Assembly (NCBI GenBank): GCA_007570785.1
Contig: ML664161.1
Location: 18,904,919-18,968,918 of the forward strand
DNA: 64,000 nt
Reading direction: 5' to 3'
From: Antilocapra americana
Lineage: Eukaryota; Chordata; Mammalia; Artiodactyla; Antilocapridae
Part shown: piece by piece, positions 11,850-23,770 of the stretch
How the letters are laid out: the number at the start of each line of letters is the position of its first letter
Numbering within the stretch: position 1 is the stretch's first letter
Program-made: the position numbers and the translations under genes
Notes under the pieces: model-generated
The model's input: only the letters and a program-made list of their open reading frames with translations
Told to the model about the DNA's origin: nothing
Database searches by the model: none

Positions 11850-12450
11850 AGAGGGGAAAGTAAGAAGCTTCAGCTTGCGAGGCGCAAGCAGCTGCTTGGG
11901 GCCGTGCACCTGCCGGTTCCAAGGCTGTTTTCACCTCGAGAGGAAAACAGGCCCCTTCTCTTTTCTTTTCACAGGCCCCAATCCAAAAACCACCTCTAAG
12001 AAAGGAGTTGAAATGGGGAGAAAAAATGGAGAGAAAAGAAAGGCGGAAGAAAATAAAACTAAAAAAGTTCGTCCACAGCGGCCAGAGAGGCTCCCCCATT
12101 TAGTGAGAAAATCGCGGAACTGGAGAGCAGAGGGAAAGGTAGGGGTGGGAGCGAGGAGGGCGACAAGTGGGAGGGAATGACTTCATTTTAATGCAGCAAC
12201 AGACAGCGCGCGATCCGATATTGGCAAAGTTTCAAGGAAAACGGGGAGGGGGTGCGCGAGGGGGCGGGAGGAGAAGAAAAGACTCTTTTACTGTTTCAGG
12301 CGGCTAAGTCTTCCCGAAGAGCATAAGCTCAGCTCGACACTCTGGGAATAGCAATGAGGCACACACAACAATCAAAACACACTATAAATCTGTTTGATGA
12401 TTCAAACACATCACGCATCTGCACCCACAAAATAGGACTTCAATTAAATA
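11850..12450. promoter_or_regulatory. candidate CpG-rich regulatory block
   Basis: In an AT-rich window, 12184-12330 carries clustered CpGs (cagcgcgcgatccg, ggtgcgcgag, ggggcggg), a GC-box-like ggggcggg near 12260 and a TTGGCA half-site. To the left is a perfect 7-bp inverted repeat around agg at 11873-11889. Near 12137 gggaaaggtaggg resembles a splice donor, and 12340-12450 is high-complexity TAAAT/GATTCAA-rich DNA. It could be an enhancer, a weak promoter or a non-coding first exon. Overlapping open frames on both strands (about 11848-12180) are charged and of low complexity, and I do not call them genes. Confidence 0.35.
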
Positions 12451-13925
12451 ACCTTGCAGATTTGAACAGGAAAGAAGGGAGAGCGTGAGGATTTTTAATC
12501 AGTAACTCCCAAGACGGGCAGTTCTGTAAAAAGTAGGTGTTTGCACCACACTTTCTTCTAAACTGAGCTGTAAGCGTGTGTGCGGCTAGAGAGCACCGGA
12601 CACCTCCTCCCTAACATTGGCTCAAAGCTGTGTTTGCTTTCCTCAGCAAGAAGACTGGAAGAACTGGCTTCAAGGAGGCCTTTACTGAAGGAGGGAAAGG
12701 AGCCTACATGAGGCTTTTTCATACACATTTACACAGATACATGTAGCCACAGAACCTTTTCCAGGACTTCAGGAAAACGCCATAACAGAAAAAGTAATCG
12801 TTTTCCACTAATAGTAAAAAACACCAATAGAAAAAAGAATAAAAACCCATGCCTCACATCAATTAGGTCATTGTACGAACTATAATTTCTGTTCCTCAGA
12901 ATTTTTACTTACAGGATTTCTATTTCTATGACAGGGATAAATTACTCCCCTACGCAAGCATTACTTGGTTTTGAGTATGTGACCTATCATATATGTTTTT
13001 ATCCACACTATAGAATAACACAGCAGTAAATGATGTGCTTGAATGCTCCAGAAAAGGCCTTTTTTTGTTATTAGAGAGACCCAGATTCACTTATTTCAGA
13101 CTGACTTCCAAATAAGTTTGGCCTGGACTCTGCTTAAGAAAATCAAAAGGAAATAATTCATATTGCAAAGTGGGAAAGCATTTGTGAGACTCTCTTTTTG
13201 GAATCTTAAAAACACTTTTCTCTTTTCTTGAAACTTTATTCCACCTATTAACCTAAGCAGAGATTTAGAGGGATGGGAAGAAGTTTTTGAAAATTCCCAG
13301 ACTATACTCCCCACTCCCACGAAAGGTTCCAAATATATCAGTTATCTGACAAAATATAAATAAAATCTATTTGAAATACAAGCATTTTTCTCAGCATAAA
13401 TCTCTGAGATTAATATGAAGACTAGTAAAAGAAAGCCAAATGTGCAAATTAATAAAACATGAAAATTAACTAAATCATTCTTTTGGGTCTGAAAATGTAA
13501 ATGAATCACAGAAAGGGACACTAGAGTTCAAGAGTAGGAGCAGGAAGCTAAAAATGCCTCTCTACATTTATATTTTCAAAGAGTGGTTTGACCAGTTGGG
13601 GGAGGTTGAATCATGGTAGGAGTTATACAGCTTAGAAAGTGTCCAACTTTGGGTCAAAAACAGAGTTAGAAAGGAATGCAAGCCAAGGACATTGGGTATA
13701 CCCATCAGTCCCAATGAAAACAATGCCTCTTTTAAACTTTAGGTAAAATATGAATAAAGGATGGACAATTTTGTTCATCATGGAAGTGTTAATTACCTGT
13801 ATGTAACCTGTAGAATCAGCAAAGTACAGAGACTCTACACACTTCCCCTCAGTACATGGGTAAAGCTTTGCCTCCCACTTAGAGTAAGGTGAGATTTGGG
13901 GTGAGTTCTTCCCTAGTAGAAATGA
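12451..13925. other. single-copy sequence, no gene seen
   Basis: AT-rich, repeat-poor sequence without long frames or clear repeat families. Confidence 0.45.
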
Positions 13926-14070
13926 GGAAGTGACTGGGAGGCAAGAGTCTCAATCCCAACTCAGCATGGCCTTGAGGGCATAATTTGCTCTCTCTGACCT
14001 CAGTGTTTTTACCAAGAAAGCTGAATCATTAGTTAGTCTCAAAGATGTCATCTGATTCCAAACTCCTTTG
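13926..14070 (+). repeat. MIR SINE remnant
   Basis: MIR-like order: gactgggaggcaagagtctcaatcccaactc, then tggccttgagggcataattt, then ctcagtgtttttacc. Heavily diverged. Confidence 0.65.
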
Positions 14071-14927
14071 ATTTCATGGGTAGAACCAGAAAACACTGAC
14101 GGTACATTTTGCACCAACTAGTAGACAGTTAGTTCCAGGGAAGTCCTAAGAAGTAGACAAGGAGATTTCTGTTCCTCTTCCACTGCCAAGATTAAAATCC
14201 CCAAAGAGGTGAATCCCCAAAACTCACAACTTTGATGGCAGCTTTTCAATTAGGCTGAGAAACCTCAAAGGAGTCTAAAAGAATAAAAGGAAATCGCTTG
14301 TTATGAAGTCCCTGGAAGTTCTGAACATTCACCAATCTTTAAAGCCCCAGTATCTTCAAGGTGGATCATGTTAGTCTGCGGTCAGAATCACAGTGGAAAA
14401 TGGGTGAAAGCCAAGTTTTTGGACTGTTCATAACCCCCTCCTCCAGACTCAAACTCACACCCAACATTGAGACACTGCTCTTAGTGGGAGTGTATCCTAT
14501 CAGGTGCTAGGAGGCAAAACAATTAGAAAGCTACGGTGTTACTTAACCTGCCACCAAGCCAGATTCCATCCATCTCTTAAGCTTCTGTTTTTCTTCAAGA
14601 AGATTTTGCAGATCATTTCACATTAATCTTTCTCCTTTACAAATTTGTACCATAAAGAGTATAGCATTCATCTGACATTAATTAAGCCTTGTGACATATC
14701 ATATTTTTATTTTAACTTTTAAAGCAGCACATCCTCAAAGATGATATTACTTCAGTGTTCCTCAGGTTGATTTTGTGGTCTGAATCTGGTACACGCTGGA
14801 TAAAACAAAGCAAACTTTATAGAAAAATATCTCAGGGCAATTAATTAATTAACCAATGTGCACTGTGACACTCCAAGTGACAGCTGTCTATACAACATCA
14901 CTTGGTCTTCACAACCTTACTTTTAAA
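14071..14927. other. single-copy sequence, no gene seen
   Basis: No recognised repeat or gene. The right edge carries the left target duplication of the L1 that follows. Confidence 0.45.
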
Positions 14928-14943
14928 AAAGCCTTTATCAGAA

Positions 14944-15563
14944 CCTTCCTACACTTTGGGTAGGAATGTAAATTGGTGCAACCACTATAGGAAACAGTAT
15001 GGAGGTTTCTTAAAAACCTAAAAATAGAACTGCCATATAATCCAGCATTTCACTCCTGGGCATGTATTTGGAAAAGACAAAAACTCTAATTCAAAAAGAT
15101 TTATGAGCCATAATGCTTATGTTAGCGCTACTTACAATAGCCAAGATATGGAAGCAACTTAAGTGACCATCAACAAGTGAATGGATATACACAGACACAC
15201 ACAATACAATATTAGCCATAAAAAAATAATGAAATATTGCTATTTGTAGCAACATGGATGGACCTGCAGATTATCATACTAAGTGAAGTAAGTCAGAGAA
15301 AGGTAAATATTATGTGGCATCATTTATATGTGAAGTCCAAACAAATAATATAAATGAACTTATTTGCAAAACAGAAACAGACTTCCAGACAAAGAAAATA
15401 AATTTGTGGTTACCAAAAGGGAAGTTGGGGGGTAAAAAATTAGGAGTATGGGATTAGCAGAAACTAAAGATACTAAAATAACCAACATGGATTTACTGTA
15501 TAGCACAGGGAACTAGAGTCAATATCTTATAATAACCTATAATGAAGAAGAATCTGAAAAAGC

Positions 15564-15597
<34 letters not shown>

Positions 15598-15662
15598 AGA
15601 ATTACTTTTCTATATACCTGAAACTAACACAATATTGTATATCAACTATACTTGAAATTTTT
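14944..15662 (+). mobile_element. old L1, 3' end
   Basis: 5'-truncated L1 reaching from the end of ORF2 (tttgggtaggaatgtaaatt, atgg-acctgcagattatcatac) through the 3' UTR (tgtatagcacagggaactag) to a short A-rich end. A diverged 16-bp target duplication, aaagcctttatcagaa at 14928-14943 and aaagtctttgtcagaa at 15663-15678 (14/16 identical), marks an old insertion. A (TA)n tract lies inside at about 15567-15594. Confidence 0.88.
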
Positions 15663-15799
15663 AAAGTCTTTGTCAGAAATATTTTCCAGTCTCTATAACA
15701 AGATTTCATGTAAGAAGTTCACTTATTCATTTGATCATTAATGCCACAAATATTTATTGAGAAGTCAAGTGGGCCTTAGGAAGAACTGCTGCCGATAAA

Positions 15800-17065
15800 G
15801 CTAGTGGAGGTGATGGAATTCCAGCAGAGTTATTTAAAATCCCAAAAGATGATGCTATTAAAGTGCTGGACTCAGTATGTCAGCAAATTTGGAAAACCCA
15901 GCAGTAGCCACAGGACTGGAAAAAGTCAATCTTCATCCCAGTTCTCAAGAACGGCAGTACGAAAGAATGTTCAAACTACCGGACAATCGCAGTCTTTTCC
16001 CATGTTAGTAAGTGTGCACATAGTCTAAAGGTTATGCTCAAAATCATTCAAGCTAGGCTTCAGCAGTATTTGAGTCGAGAATTTCCAGAAGTACAGCTGG
16101 GTTTAGAAAAGACATAGGAAACAGAGATCAAATTGCCAACATTCTCTGGGTCATAGAGAAAGCAAAGGAATTCCAGAAAAACATCCACTTTTGTTTCATT
16201 GACTACACTAAAGCCTTTGACTGGGTGAATCATAACAAACTGTAGAAAACTCTTGAAGAGATGGGAATATCAGACCCCCTTACCTGTCTCCTGAGAAACC
16301 TGCATGCAGGTCAAGAAGCCACAGTTAGAATCTTATATGGAACAACTGACTGGTTCAAAATTGAGAAAGGAGTACCACAAAGCTGTATATTGTCACCCTG
16401 TTCATTTAATTTATATGCAGAGCATGCGTGCATTCTGACTCACTTCAGTCATGTCCAGCTCTTTGAGATCCTGTGGACTGTAGCCCGCCAGGCTCCTCTG
16501 TCAATGGGGTTCTCCAGGCAAGAGTACTGGAGAGACTTGCCATGCTCTCCTCCAGGGGATCTTCCCAACCCAGGGATTGAGCCACTGTCTCCTGAGTCTC
16601 CAACATTGCAGGTGGATTCTTTACCCACTGAGTCACCTGGGAAGCCCTATATGCAGAGTACATGTTGCAAAATGCCAGGCTGAATGAGTTACAAGCTGGA
16701 ATCAAGATTCTTGGGAGAAATATCAATAACCTCAGATATGCAGATGATACCACTCTAATGGCAGAAAGCAAAAAAGTACAAAGAGCCTCTTGATGAGAGT
16801 GAAAGAAGACAGTGAAAAAGCTGGCTTAAAACTCAATTAAAAAAACTAAGATTATGCCATCTAGCTTCATCTCTTCATGGCAAACAGAAGGGGAAAAGTA
16901 GTGACAGATATCCACTTCTTGGGCTCCAAAATCACTGCAGATGTTGACTGCAGCCATGGAATTAGAAGAGGATTGCCTCTTAGAAGGAAAGCTTTGACAA
17001 ACCTAAAAGGCATATTAAACATATTAAAATGCAAAGACATCACTTTGCTGACAAAGGTCCAATAG
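15800..17065 (+). pseudogene. BovB reverse transcriptase pseudogene
   Basis: RT remnant broken by stops and frameshifts. Recognisable pieces include the GGDGIPAE-like region near 15806-15830, the motif-A region (ttgactacactaaagcctttgac, about 16199-16221), GVPQSCILSP near 16370-16402, YADD at 16737-16748 after the SINE, and the LGSKITADVDCSHGI region near 16918-16960. No frame spans more than about 140 codons, and the longest runs into SINE sequence. Confidence 0.9.
16423..16647 (-). mobile_element. Bov-tA SINE nested in BovB
   Basis: Full Bov-tA on the minus strand, bracketed by the perfect 11-bp repeat tatatgcagag at 16412-16422 and 16648-16658. One copy of that repeat is native BovB sequence, which proves the SINE landed after the BovB. 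Confidence 0.95.
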
Positions 17066-17505
17066 TCAAGGCTATAGTCTTTCTACTAGTCATGTACAGA
17101 TGTGAGAGTTGGAATGTAAAGAAGGGGAACACCAAAGAATTAATGTTTTCGAACTGTAGTGCTGGAAAAGACCCTTGAGAATCCCTTGGACAGCAAAGAG
17201 ATCAATCCAGTCAGTCCTAAAAGAAATCAACCCTGTATATTCATTAGAAGGACTGATGCTGATGCTGAAGCTATAATACTTTGGCCACCTGATGTGAAGA
17301 ACTGACTCATTGGAAAAGACCCTGATACTGGGAAAGATTGAGGGCAGGAGGAGAAGGGGACGACAGAGGATGAGATGACTGGATGGCATCACCAACTCAA
17401 TGGACATGGGTTTGGGTGAACTCTGAGAGATGGTGAGGGGCAGCGAGGCCTGGCGTGCTGCAGTCCATGGGGTAACAAAGAATTGGACACAACTTGGTAC
17501 CCAAC

Positions 17506-18024
17506 AACCACCCACTTGGTTGGAGAAGAATGGTTAGGAAGTTAGAACCCTTCCTCCATGGGGTGACATCAGAAGTGAGGATGGGAGGGTGCTATCAAAT
17601 TATTGACATATGTCTAATGATTCACAATTTATACTTTTTCTCATTTATTATATATATATATATACAACAGTATATATTTTATATACATTTTTATGCCCCC
17701 TTGAAACTGCCACATAGTAGATATCTTATATTTATTTCTGCTTTAATTTGCATCTTCTGAGAAAATACATTTCCTTTAGAGTTTTCCTGTACATTTTTCC
17801 TGTAAAATACTTCTTAACTCAGATGATAGTGAAAGGCAAATTAAGTTTGGGCCTCCTCTATAAGTGTTTTTTACATATAAACTTTAGAGTAAAACTGATT
17901 AAGCAGTATCTATGAAACTCTCAAAGTAAGAACAGGTAATCTTTTTCAAATTAGTGAGATTTAAACATTGAAAGCCCTGTGATCAGTACAAATCACATGA
18001 AGGAACTTTTTGTTGGTGGCTGGT
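17506..18024. other. single-copy sequence with a short TA repeat
   Basis: AT-rich, with a (TA)n tract near 17650-17664. No gene or recognised repeat family. Confidence 0.45.
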
Positions 18025-18034
18025 AAAGATTTGG

Positions 18035-18256
18035 GCTTCTCAGTTCGCGCACCTGGTAAAGAATACTCCTGCCAATACAGGAGACCAAAGAGACATGGGT
18101 TCAGCCCCTGGATTGGGACGATCCCCTGGAGGAGAAAATGGCAACCCACTCCAGTATTCTTGCTTAGAAAATTCCATAGACAGAGGAGCTTAGCAGGCTA
18201 CAGTCCAGGGGTCACAAAGAGTCAGACACAACTGAGCACACACATATACATACATA
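18035..18256 (+). mobile_element. Bov-tA SINE
   Basis: Plus-strand Bov-tA from gggcttctcag to a CACACATATACATACA tail. The 10-bp target duplication taaagatttg is at 18025-18034 and 18257-18266. Confidence 0.94.
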
Positions 18257-18266
18257 TAAAGATTTG

Positions 18267-18859
18267 ATTTGGAATTCCTTGGTAGAATAACTATGGAGAG
18301 ACCTTGGGCCCTAGAAGGAAGCCAGCTTGACAAAGACAAGTAGTTTTGCCTGATGAAGGCCCTTAAAGAGGCTGCCACATGGTTGAAGGCTCACCTTGTT
18401 GGCTAATGGGTGTTCCTATCTTTCAACCTACATGATAAGATAATTTACCACTTATTTTGGACATAGACCATCCAAATCCATTTGATAAAATCCTGTGGTT
18501 TATTGGGTTCTAACATATTTGCACCATTATCAGTTCCCACCCATATGCGAGTATGATGGGTCACCTCCATGGGACACATCTCTTACTGATCATTTAAAAC
18601 AGAAATAAAACAGACTACATTCTCCCTTTCTAGTGTAATTTATGAGGTCAAATATAAGGTAGGTCTTTCCTGTCCCCACCAGCATAGGAAAGAAGGCTCC
18701 TTCCTCCACTCCCATTCTTTCCTATCTGGCTGTGTAGAGAAATTTTCTTTGGATTTTAAAAATCAAGCATAGGAAACCTGGTGGTGGGAGGTGGTATGAG
18801 GATGGGATGGTGAAAAAGAGGGCAGTGTGTGGGAAACAAAGCTGCTATGCATGTGACAG
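18267..18859. other. single-copy sequence, no gene seen
   Basis: No recognised repeat or gene. Confidence 0.45.
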
Positions 18860-19030
18860 ACTCTGGCAGTCATTCTCTAATGAAAACAGCACTAAACTGT
18901 GGTCAAACAGCCCGAGTCCTGGCCCAGCTCTACCTCTTTCTAACTGTGTGATATTTTCCCTGTCTTCAAATGGAATAATAATGTCCTTCCAGTGTCATCC
19001 CAAGGGTGCTTAAGAGACTCAAGGAAATTG
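18860..19030 (+). repeat. MIR SINE remnant
   Basis: MIR-like: cactaaactgtggtcaaaca, then gagtcctggcccagctctacc, then ctaactgtgtgatattttccc, then tcaaatggaataataat. Confidence 0.7.
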
Positions 19031-19084
19031 ATACAGGGGAAAGTACTATGAAAAGCCTAAAACACCAAGAGCAGTATCCACAGC

Positions 19085-19315
19085 CTCTCTTCACTGTGTA
19101 TGCTATTCGGTCAAGAGCTTGGGCCCAGAGTCAGAGTTAGCATCCTGTATCTGCTTCAGAGCAACTGTATGACCCTGGGCAAGATCCACTCTCTGAGCCT
19201 CGTGTTCTTCATCTATAAAGTGGACAGTACTAACCCTCAAAGCATTGTGAAGAGTTAATGAGACCATAAATGTCGCACCCTGACAGTGTCTGGAGTAGAA
19301 GTCTCTTCAGCAAAC
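19085..19315 (+). repeat. MIR SINE, second adjacent copy
   Basis: Clear MIR order: aagagcttgggcccagagtc, ctgcttcagagcaactgtatg, accctgggcaagatccactc, tctataaagtggacagtact and gagttaatgagacc. Two MIRs in the same direction within 0.5 kb. Confidence 0.8.
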
Positions 19316-19424
19316 ACAGGCTCATATCATTAGTGAAGAGCTACTGCCTCTTGGATCACCTTATTGCTACAGTGTGGGAGAATGAGACTCCTAAGTGTTG
19401 CTTGGCACCCCCATTAGGTATAAA

Positions 19425-19835
19425 ACTCATGTCACTTCCTCATTAGAGCCTTTCCTCATTCCCCCACCCCTGTCCAAGTTCATTAGTCTCTCTCCCACAT
19501 CACCTATTTCAAATATTCTATTATGCCTTACAGGCACCATGTTGTAATTTATTTTCTTGCTTGTGTCCTCTATTAGTGGAGGAGGAAATGGCAACCCACT
19601 CCAGTAGTCTTGACTGGGAAATCTCATGGACAGAGGAAGCTGGTGGCTACAGTCCACAGGGTCACAGAGTCAGACATGAGAGAGGGACTGAGCACACATG
19701 TACATCCTCCGTTAGATTATAAGAAACTTGATGGCAGGACTCTGCCTTATTCATTCCAGCATCCCCTGTGCCTAAGATAGTGTCCACCTCATACACAGCA
19801 GGCACTTAACAAATGCTTATAGTATCAGAAATGAA
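19425..19835 (+). repeat. L2 LINE 3' end, interrupted by a SINE
   Basis: L2 sequence on both sides of the SINE fragment: cctttcctcattcccccacc and tttattttcttgcttgtgtc on the left. On the right come the terminal gattataagaaacttgatgg, ttcattccagcatcccctg and gcaggcacttaacaaatgct. Diverged and non-coding. Confidence 0.8.
19577..19704 (+). mobile_element. Bov-tA SINE, 5'-truncated
   Basis: Only the 3' part of the SINE is present, from ggaggaggaaatggcaaccc to a gagcacacatgta tail. A diverged 11-bp target duplication flanks it (tcctctattag 19566-19576, tcctccgttag 19705-19715) and lies within the L2 sequence. Confidence 0.88.
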
Positions 19836-20769
19836 TATATAAAGTTCTGCTGCAAGTCAACTTTCAAGTGACGGAGACATAAACACAGAGCTGACATGAT
19901 ACAGGGTAAGGAGAGCAACATACGGCGGGGGGGGGGGGGGCGCCTAGGATAGCCTTAACTCTTACATTCTCCTGCATTCACTCTATTGTATTAACTTACC
20001 AGATCTGGTACTTCTGCTACTCAGTTCAAGCAAATATTCGTAACTCAATTGTTTTACTGAGCTTGTGAGGTTAATAAAAATGAAATGAGAGAGTTTGGGA
20101 AGTAACTTTTTAAAATTTACATAACTCCATCTTTCTCCAATTTTTGCATCTTTAATATAATGTCACAAAATCCTGAACTCCAGACCAATAAGAACAAACA
20201 TAAACTGTCTCAGAATCAGGAGATTAAAGCAGGGACTAGGACTAGCTGAAGTTGATGGCTTCCCACCAACAAATAGTATGATTTCCAGATAGAACTGCAA
20301 GACCCTCAAAGATTTTGACCCATAAATCTTTCCGTCCCTCCAAACTAGCTTGAAATACTTGCCATTGTAAGTGTATGCACACAGTGGTAGATGTCAGGGT
20401 GGGCTGGATATCTTCAGAACTCCTGCAAAAATGCCTTTCATCTTTCACTCACATTTTCTCATTAGCATATTAGCATCATGCATGGGAATATGCCTTGTAA
20501 GATAATGGGACAAGCTTTTTGGTCCCACAGAAAATAACTTAGCCTCAGGGAAAGAGAAATTGGAAAGGACTGGTAGATTTATTCATGGGCATCCAACTGC
20601 TGTGATATTAGAACAAGGTGCAGCCTAGAGAAGGTAAACCAGGGAGAGGTGACTTAATTAGAGCCTGGGCACTGGGCAGCTGAGGAGGAATAGTAACAAT
20701 GGAAATCAAGGTCAGCATTCAATCCTGGTGTCCTGGACTCTACTGTTGGTTGTTGTTTTTAAGTAAGGC
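19836..20769. other. single-copy sequence with a G run
   Basis: Repeat-poor. A 14-G run at 19927-19940, followed by a CpG, is the only striking feature. No gene seen. Confidence 0.45.
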
Positions 20770-21010
20770 TTAGTGAATACTGAGAATGTTCTAGCACAGG
20801 TCTTGGTATATAGTGGTGTGAATGCAGATAAAGTACCTCTCCTTATGATGCACACAATCTAATTGAGAGACAAACATTAAACAAGCAAGCATACTGACAC
20901 TTCATTTTAAAACATGCTAAGAGTTAAAAGGGAAAAGAACAGTAGATTGTGAGAGAATGATGTAGTCTATCTTTTAGATTGAATGCAAAAGTATATTTAC
21001 CCTGAAACTA
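20770..21010 (-). repeat. L2 LINE remnant
   Basis: Reverse-oriented L2 3' region: aatgttctagcacaggtctt, then acacaatctaattgagagac, then aaacattaaacaagcaagca. Confidence 0.65.
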
Positions 21011-21530
21011 ATGAAGTTTAAGCTTGAAACCTCTTATTTACATGGGCTTCCCCCAAAGCTTTGGAAATAGAGGGAAGCCTACAGTGTGTTCATATAGCTC
21101 TGTGTTTTTGTAAATTTTGCAAATGTGAGATACTTTAACTGCAATTAGTTAAGACTTCTGTCTCTTTCCATTCTGATTTCCTCTGTCATATTTCCCCTTA
21201 CATTGTATGAAAATGGGCATTTGGGGAATCTAGTTAGAGGAAAATTGAGATGGGAATACATCTAATTGGGTTTGATGAGACATATTACAAAGTGTAGTTA
21301 AGTTAGTATGAGCATCCCAGTATAAGAAAGGTTTCCAGCAACAGTCCTCCCAGCCTTTTTACCAATTCATACAACAGGATGACACAAGGATGCAGGGCTA
21401 AGGGTGTCCCCTGATATGACCTTGTCCTCCACAACCTAGCATCAGAACTAGATAGGTGATGATGGAGAAACCAGATATGAAATGAGAGAGACAAGACAGA
21501 CCTTTTTCCCTATGTGAAAATATTACTACT
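21011..21530. other. single-copy sequence, no gene seen
   Basis: No recognised repeat or gene. Confidence 0.45.
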
Positions 21531-21540
21531 AAACATTTGC

Positions 21541-21770
21541 TTGGGCTTTGCTGGTGGCTCAGCAGTAAAGAATCCGATTGCGATGCAGGAGATTACCTGC
21601 AACGCAGGGGACATGGATTCAGTCCCTGGGTTAGGGAAGATTCCCTGGAGAAGGAAATGGCAACTGCTCCAGTATTCTTGCCTGGGAAATTCCATTGACA
21701 GGTAGGCTGGCAGTCCATGGAGTCATAAAAATGTTGGGCACGATTTAGCAACTAAACCACCACCACCACC
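21541..21770 (+). mobile_element. Bov-tA SINE with ACC-rich tail
   Basis: Plus-strand Bov-tA with a duplicated-looking stretch in the tRNA-like part (gcaggagattacctgcaacg), ending in a short (CAC)n tail. Target duplication aaacatttgc / aaacatctgc at 21531-21540 and 21771-21780. Confidence 0.93.
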
Positions 21771-21780
21771 AAACATCTGC

Positions 21781-22697
21781 ATAGTATGACTAATAAAAAT
21801 GTTATGAAGCTGAAATAAACTTTTCTAGGCTGTCAATAATAAAAGGCAAATTTTGATTACTCTAAAGGAAAACAATCTTTCTATTCTCACCATGTGATAT
21901 ATTACAATATCATTGTCATATGAAGAGACAGTCAAAAGACATGTAGCCATGTCAATTAAATCTCAGTTAAAAAAAAAAAGATACGTAACCAAAGAATACA
22001 AGGAAAAACAATTAATGCATTGTTTATGGTACTACTTACATTTTTTAATTTATCATATTTTGTGATGTCTTTTCTTATCAAATTAAGCATTCAGTTTTGA
22101 GTATAAATTTATATTCATTATTTTTTTCCTTAAAGAAAATCCCCAAGTTACATAAGTTTCAGGCCCTACAAAATCTACTCCTGGTCACAGCTTCTTAGTG
22201 GAGATGACATTTCGGTTAAAACCCAAGGAAAGCAAATAAAATGATCCACAAGAAAAGAAAATCCAGGGCCATGGAAAGAGTAATGTAGAAAGCTCTGAAG
22301 GTAGGATGAGCTTAGAGTGTTCACGTTTCATGTGTCAGCCCACAAATCTTATTTATTTCCAACAACACTTGTTTTATTATAAAAATAATGTGAGTTCATT
22401 ACATTAAATTTGAAAAACTTAGAGAAACACAAAGAAGAAAATAAGCATCATATGCATGACAGTTTTTTACTGGAAAAAAAAAATCACTCCGGTTATATCA
22501 CAGAACTCTGAGGCAGATAGGATGTCTCTAGAATGATCTGGAACCTGACAGAGTTTTAGAGCATTATGCAAATATAAAAAATCTAGTCATTCTCATCATC
22601 ATTGTCATTATCAATGACCAGTCAGGGAAAGAAATTAAAAATACCCTCTTTTATATTTTTTGCCAAGGTTCTCTGGCTATGGAAATAAACATAGCAA
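21781..22697. other. single-copy sequence, no gene seen
   Basis: AT-rich, with an A-rich patch near 22386-22445 that may be an unrecognised ancient repeat. No gene. Confidence 0.4.
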
Positions 22698-22709
22698 CTT
22701 TGTGGCAGT

Positions 22710-22928
22710 GGGGCTTCCCTGGTGACTCCATGGTAAAGAATCTGCTTGCCAATGCAGGAGATGTGAGTTTGATACCTGGGTGAGGGAGATCCCCCGGTGA
22801 GGGAGATCCCCTGGAGAAGAAAATGACAACCCACTCCAGTATTCTTCCCTGGGAAATTCCATGGACAGAGGAGCTTGGTGGGCTACAGTCCATGGGGTCA
22901 CAAAGAGTCGGCTATGACTTAACAACAA
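22710..22928 (+). mobile_element. Bov-tA SINE with internal 17-bp duplication
   Basis: Plus-strand Bov-tA flanked by ctttgtggcagt (22698-22709) and ctctgtagcagt (22929-22940). The segment gtgagggagatccccc-g/ctg occurs twice in tandem at 22780-22796 and 22797-22813, differing at one base. Confidence 0.94.
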
Positions 22929-22940
22929 CTCTGTAGCAGT

Positions 22941-23575
22941 AAAGGCTGAGATGAAGAGGGGCCCTTTGGGATTTCTAATTAAGTGAATATTCATTGTTCT
23001 GTCCAGCACCCTCCCTTATTCTAGAAACAGCCCCTCTACTTTTAAGGAACTAACCCTACCACTGCTTCAGTCATATGACTCTGATAGAAAGTGATGGCCC
23101 CTGTTTCTCCTCCCAACTCCCAACCTCAATTAATGAATTGGGGAATGAGTAAAAATTTGTGCCAATCTGAATTTGAATCCATGATCTAGCTGGAGTTGGA
23201 TTGGCCTTCTCTGTGACAGTAAAGATGGGAGATGTGGGTCTGGAGCCAAGAAGGCGATGTTTCAAGCCAAACAGAAGTTGGTCTAAGAAAAAGCTAAGGA
23301 TCTGAGAGAGGAGCAGAGAAGGAGAATGAAAAATGTTCTGGTGACTGTACCCAAGAGTCTCTATTTCAAGGCACATCTAAGACCAAGCTGCCCTCACCTG
23401 CTGATTGGGTAGGCAAAACAGTAAATCTCCAGTTTACTCAAGTTAGTTTGTGTGCCTGCCATTTGGAACCAAATTATACCCAGTATGCTAAATGTGAATG
23501 CCCTGTGGATCTTTATCATTATAAGGCACTATGTTGGATTTAGGGATACTAATAAGCAGAAAGGAACTTATACTG
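22941..23575. other. single-copy sequence, no gene seen
   Basis: No recognised repeat or gene. Minus-strand open frames are short and featureless. Confidence 0.45.
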
Positions 23576-23770
23576 TGTGTCCAGTGCAAACATATACTGT
23601 ATGCCCAGTGCATTTCAAGGATATTGTGCAAATTACTTAATTTCATCCTTACAGCAACTCTAGGAAGTAGGTATTGCTTTTATGAAATTGAGTTTTAGTG
23701 TGGTTGGCAACTTGTCCACATTCTCACAAGAAGTAATAGAGGCAAAGTTTGAATTTAGACTTGACTACAT
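23576..23770 (-). repeat. MIR SINE remnant
   Basis: Reverse-oriented MIR: tttcatccttacagcaactc, then ctaggaagtaggtattgc, then ggcaacttgtccacattctc, then aatagaggcaaagtttgaat. Confidence 0.7.

Larger units (their letters stand above)
15761..17500 (+). mobile_element. BovB LINE, 5'-truncated, SINE-interrupted
   Basis: Second BovB copy, in the forward direction. It starts inside the RT region (gtcaagtgggccttaggaag) and runs to the 3' end near 17500. It is split at 16412-16658 by a Bov-tA insertion with its own target duplication. Divergence and many stops show an older copy than that at 7.2 kb. It serves as an internal reference for the sequence missing at the 7.2-kb inversion junction. Confidence 0.93.

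Noticed and set aside
11848..12180. Opposed open frames of 101 and 83 codons in the CpG-rich block
   Set aside because: Overlapping on opposite strands, low-complexity charged sequence, no recognisable domain. Better explained as GC-rich regulatory or transcribed non-coding DNA.
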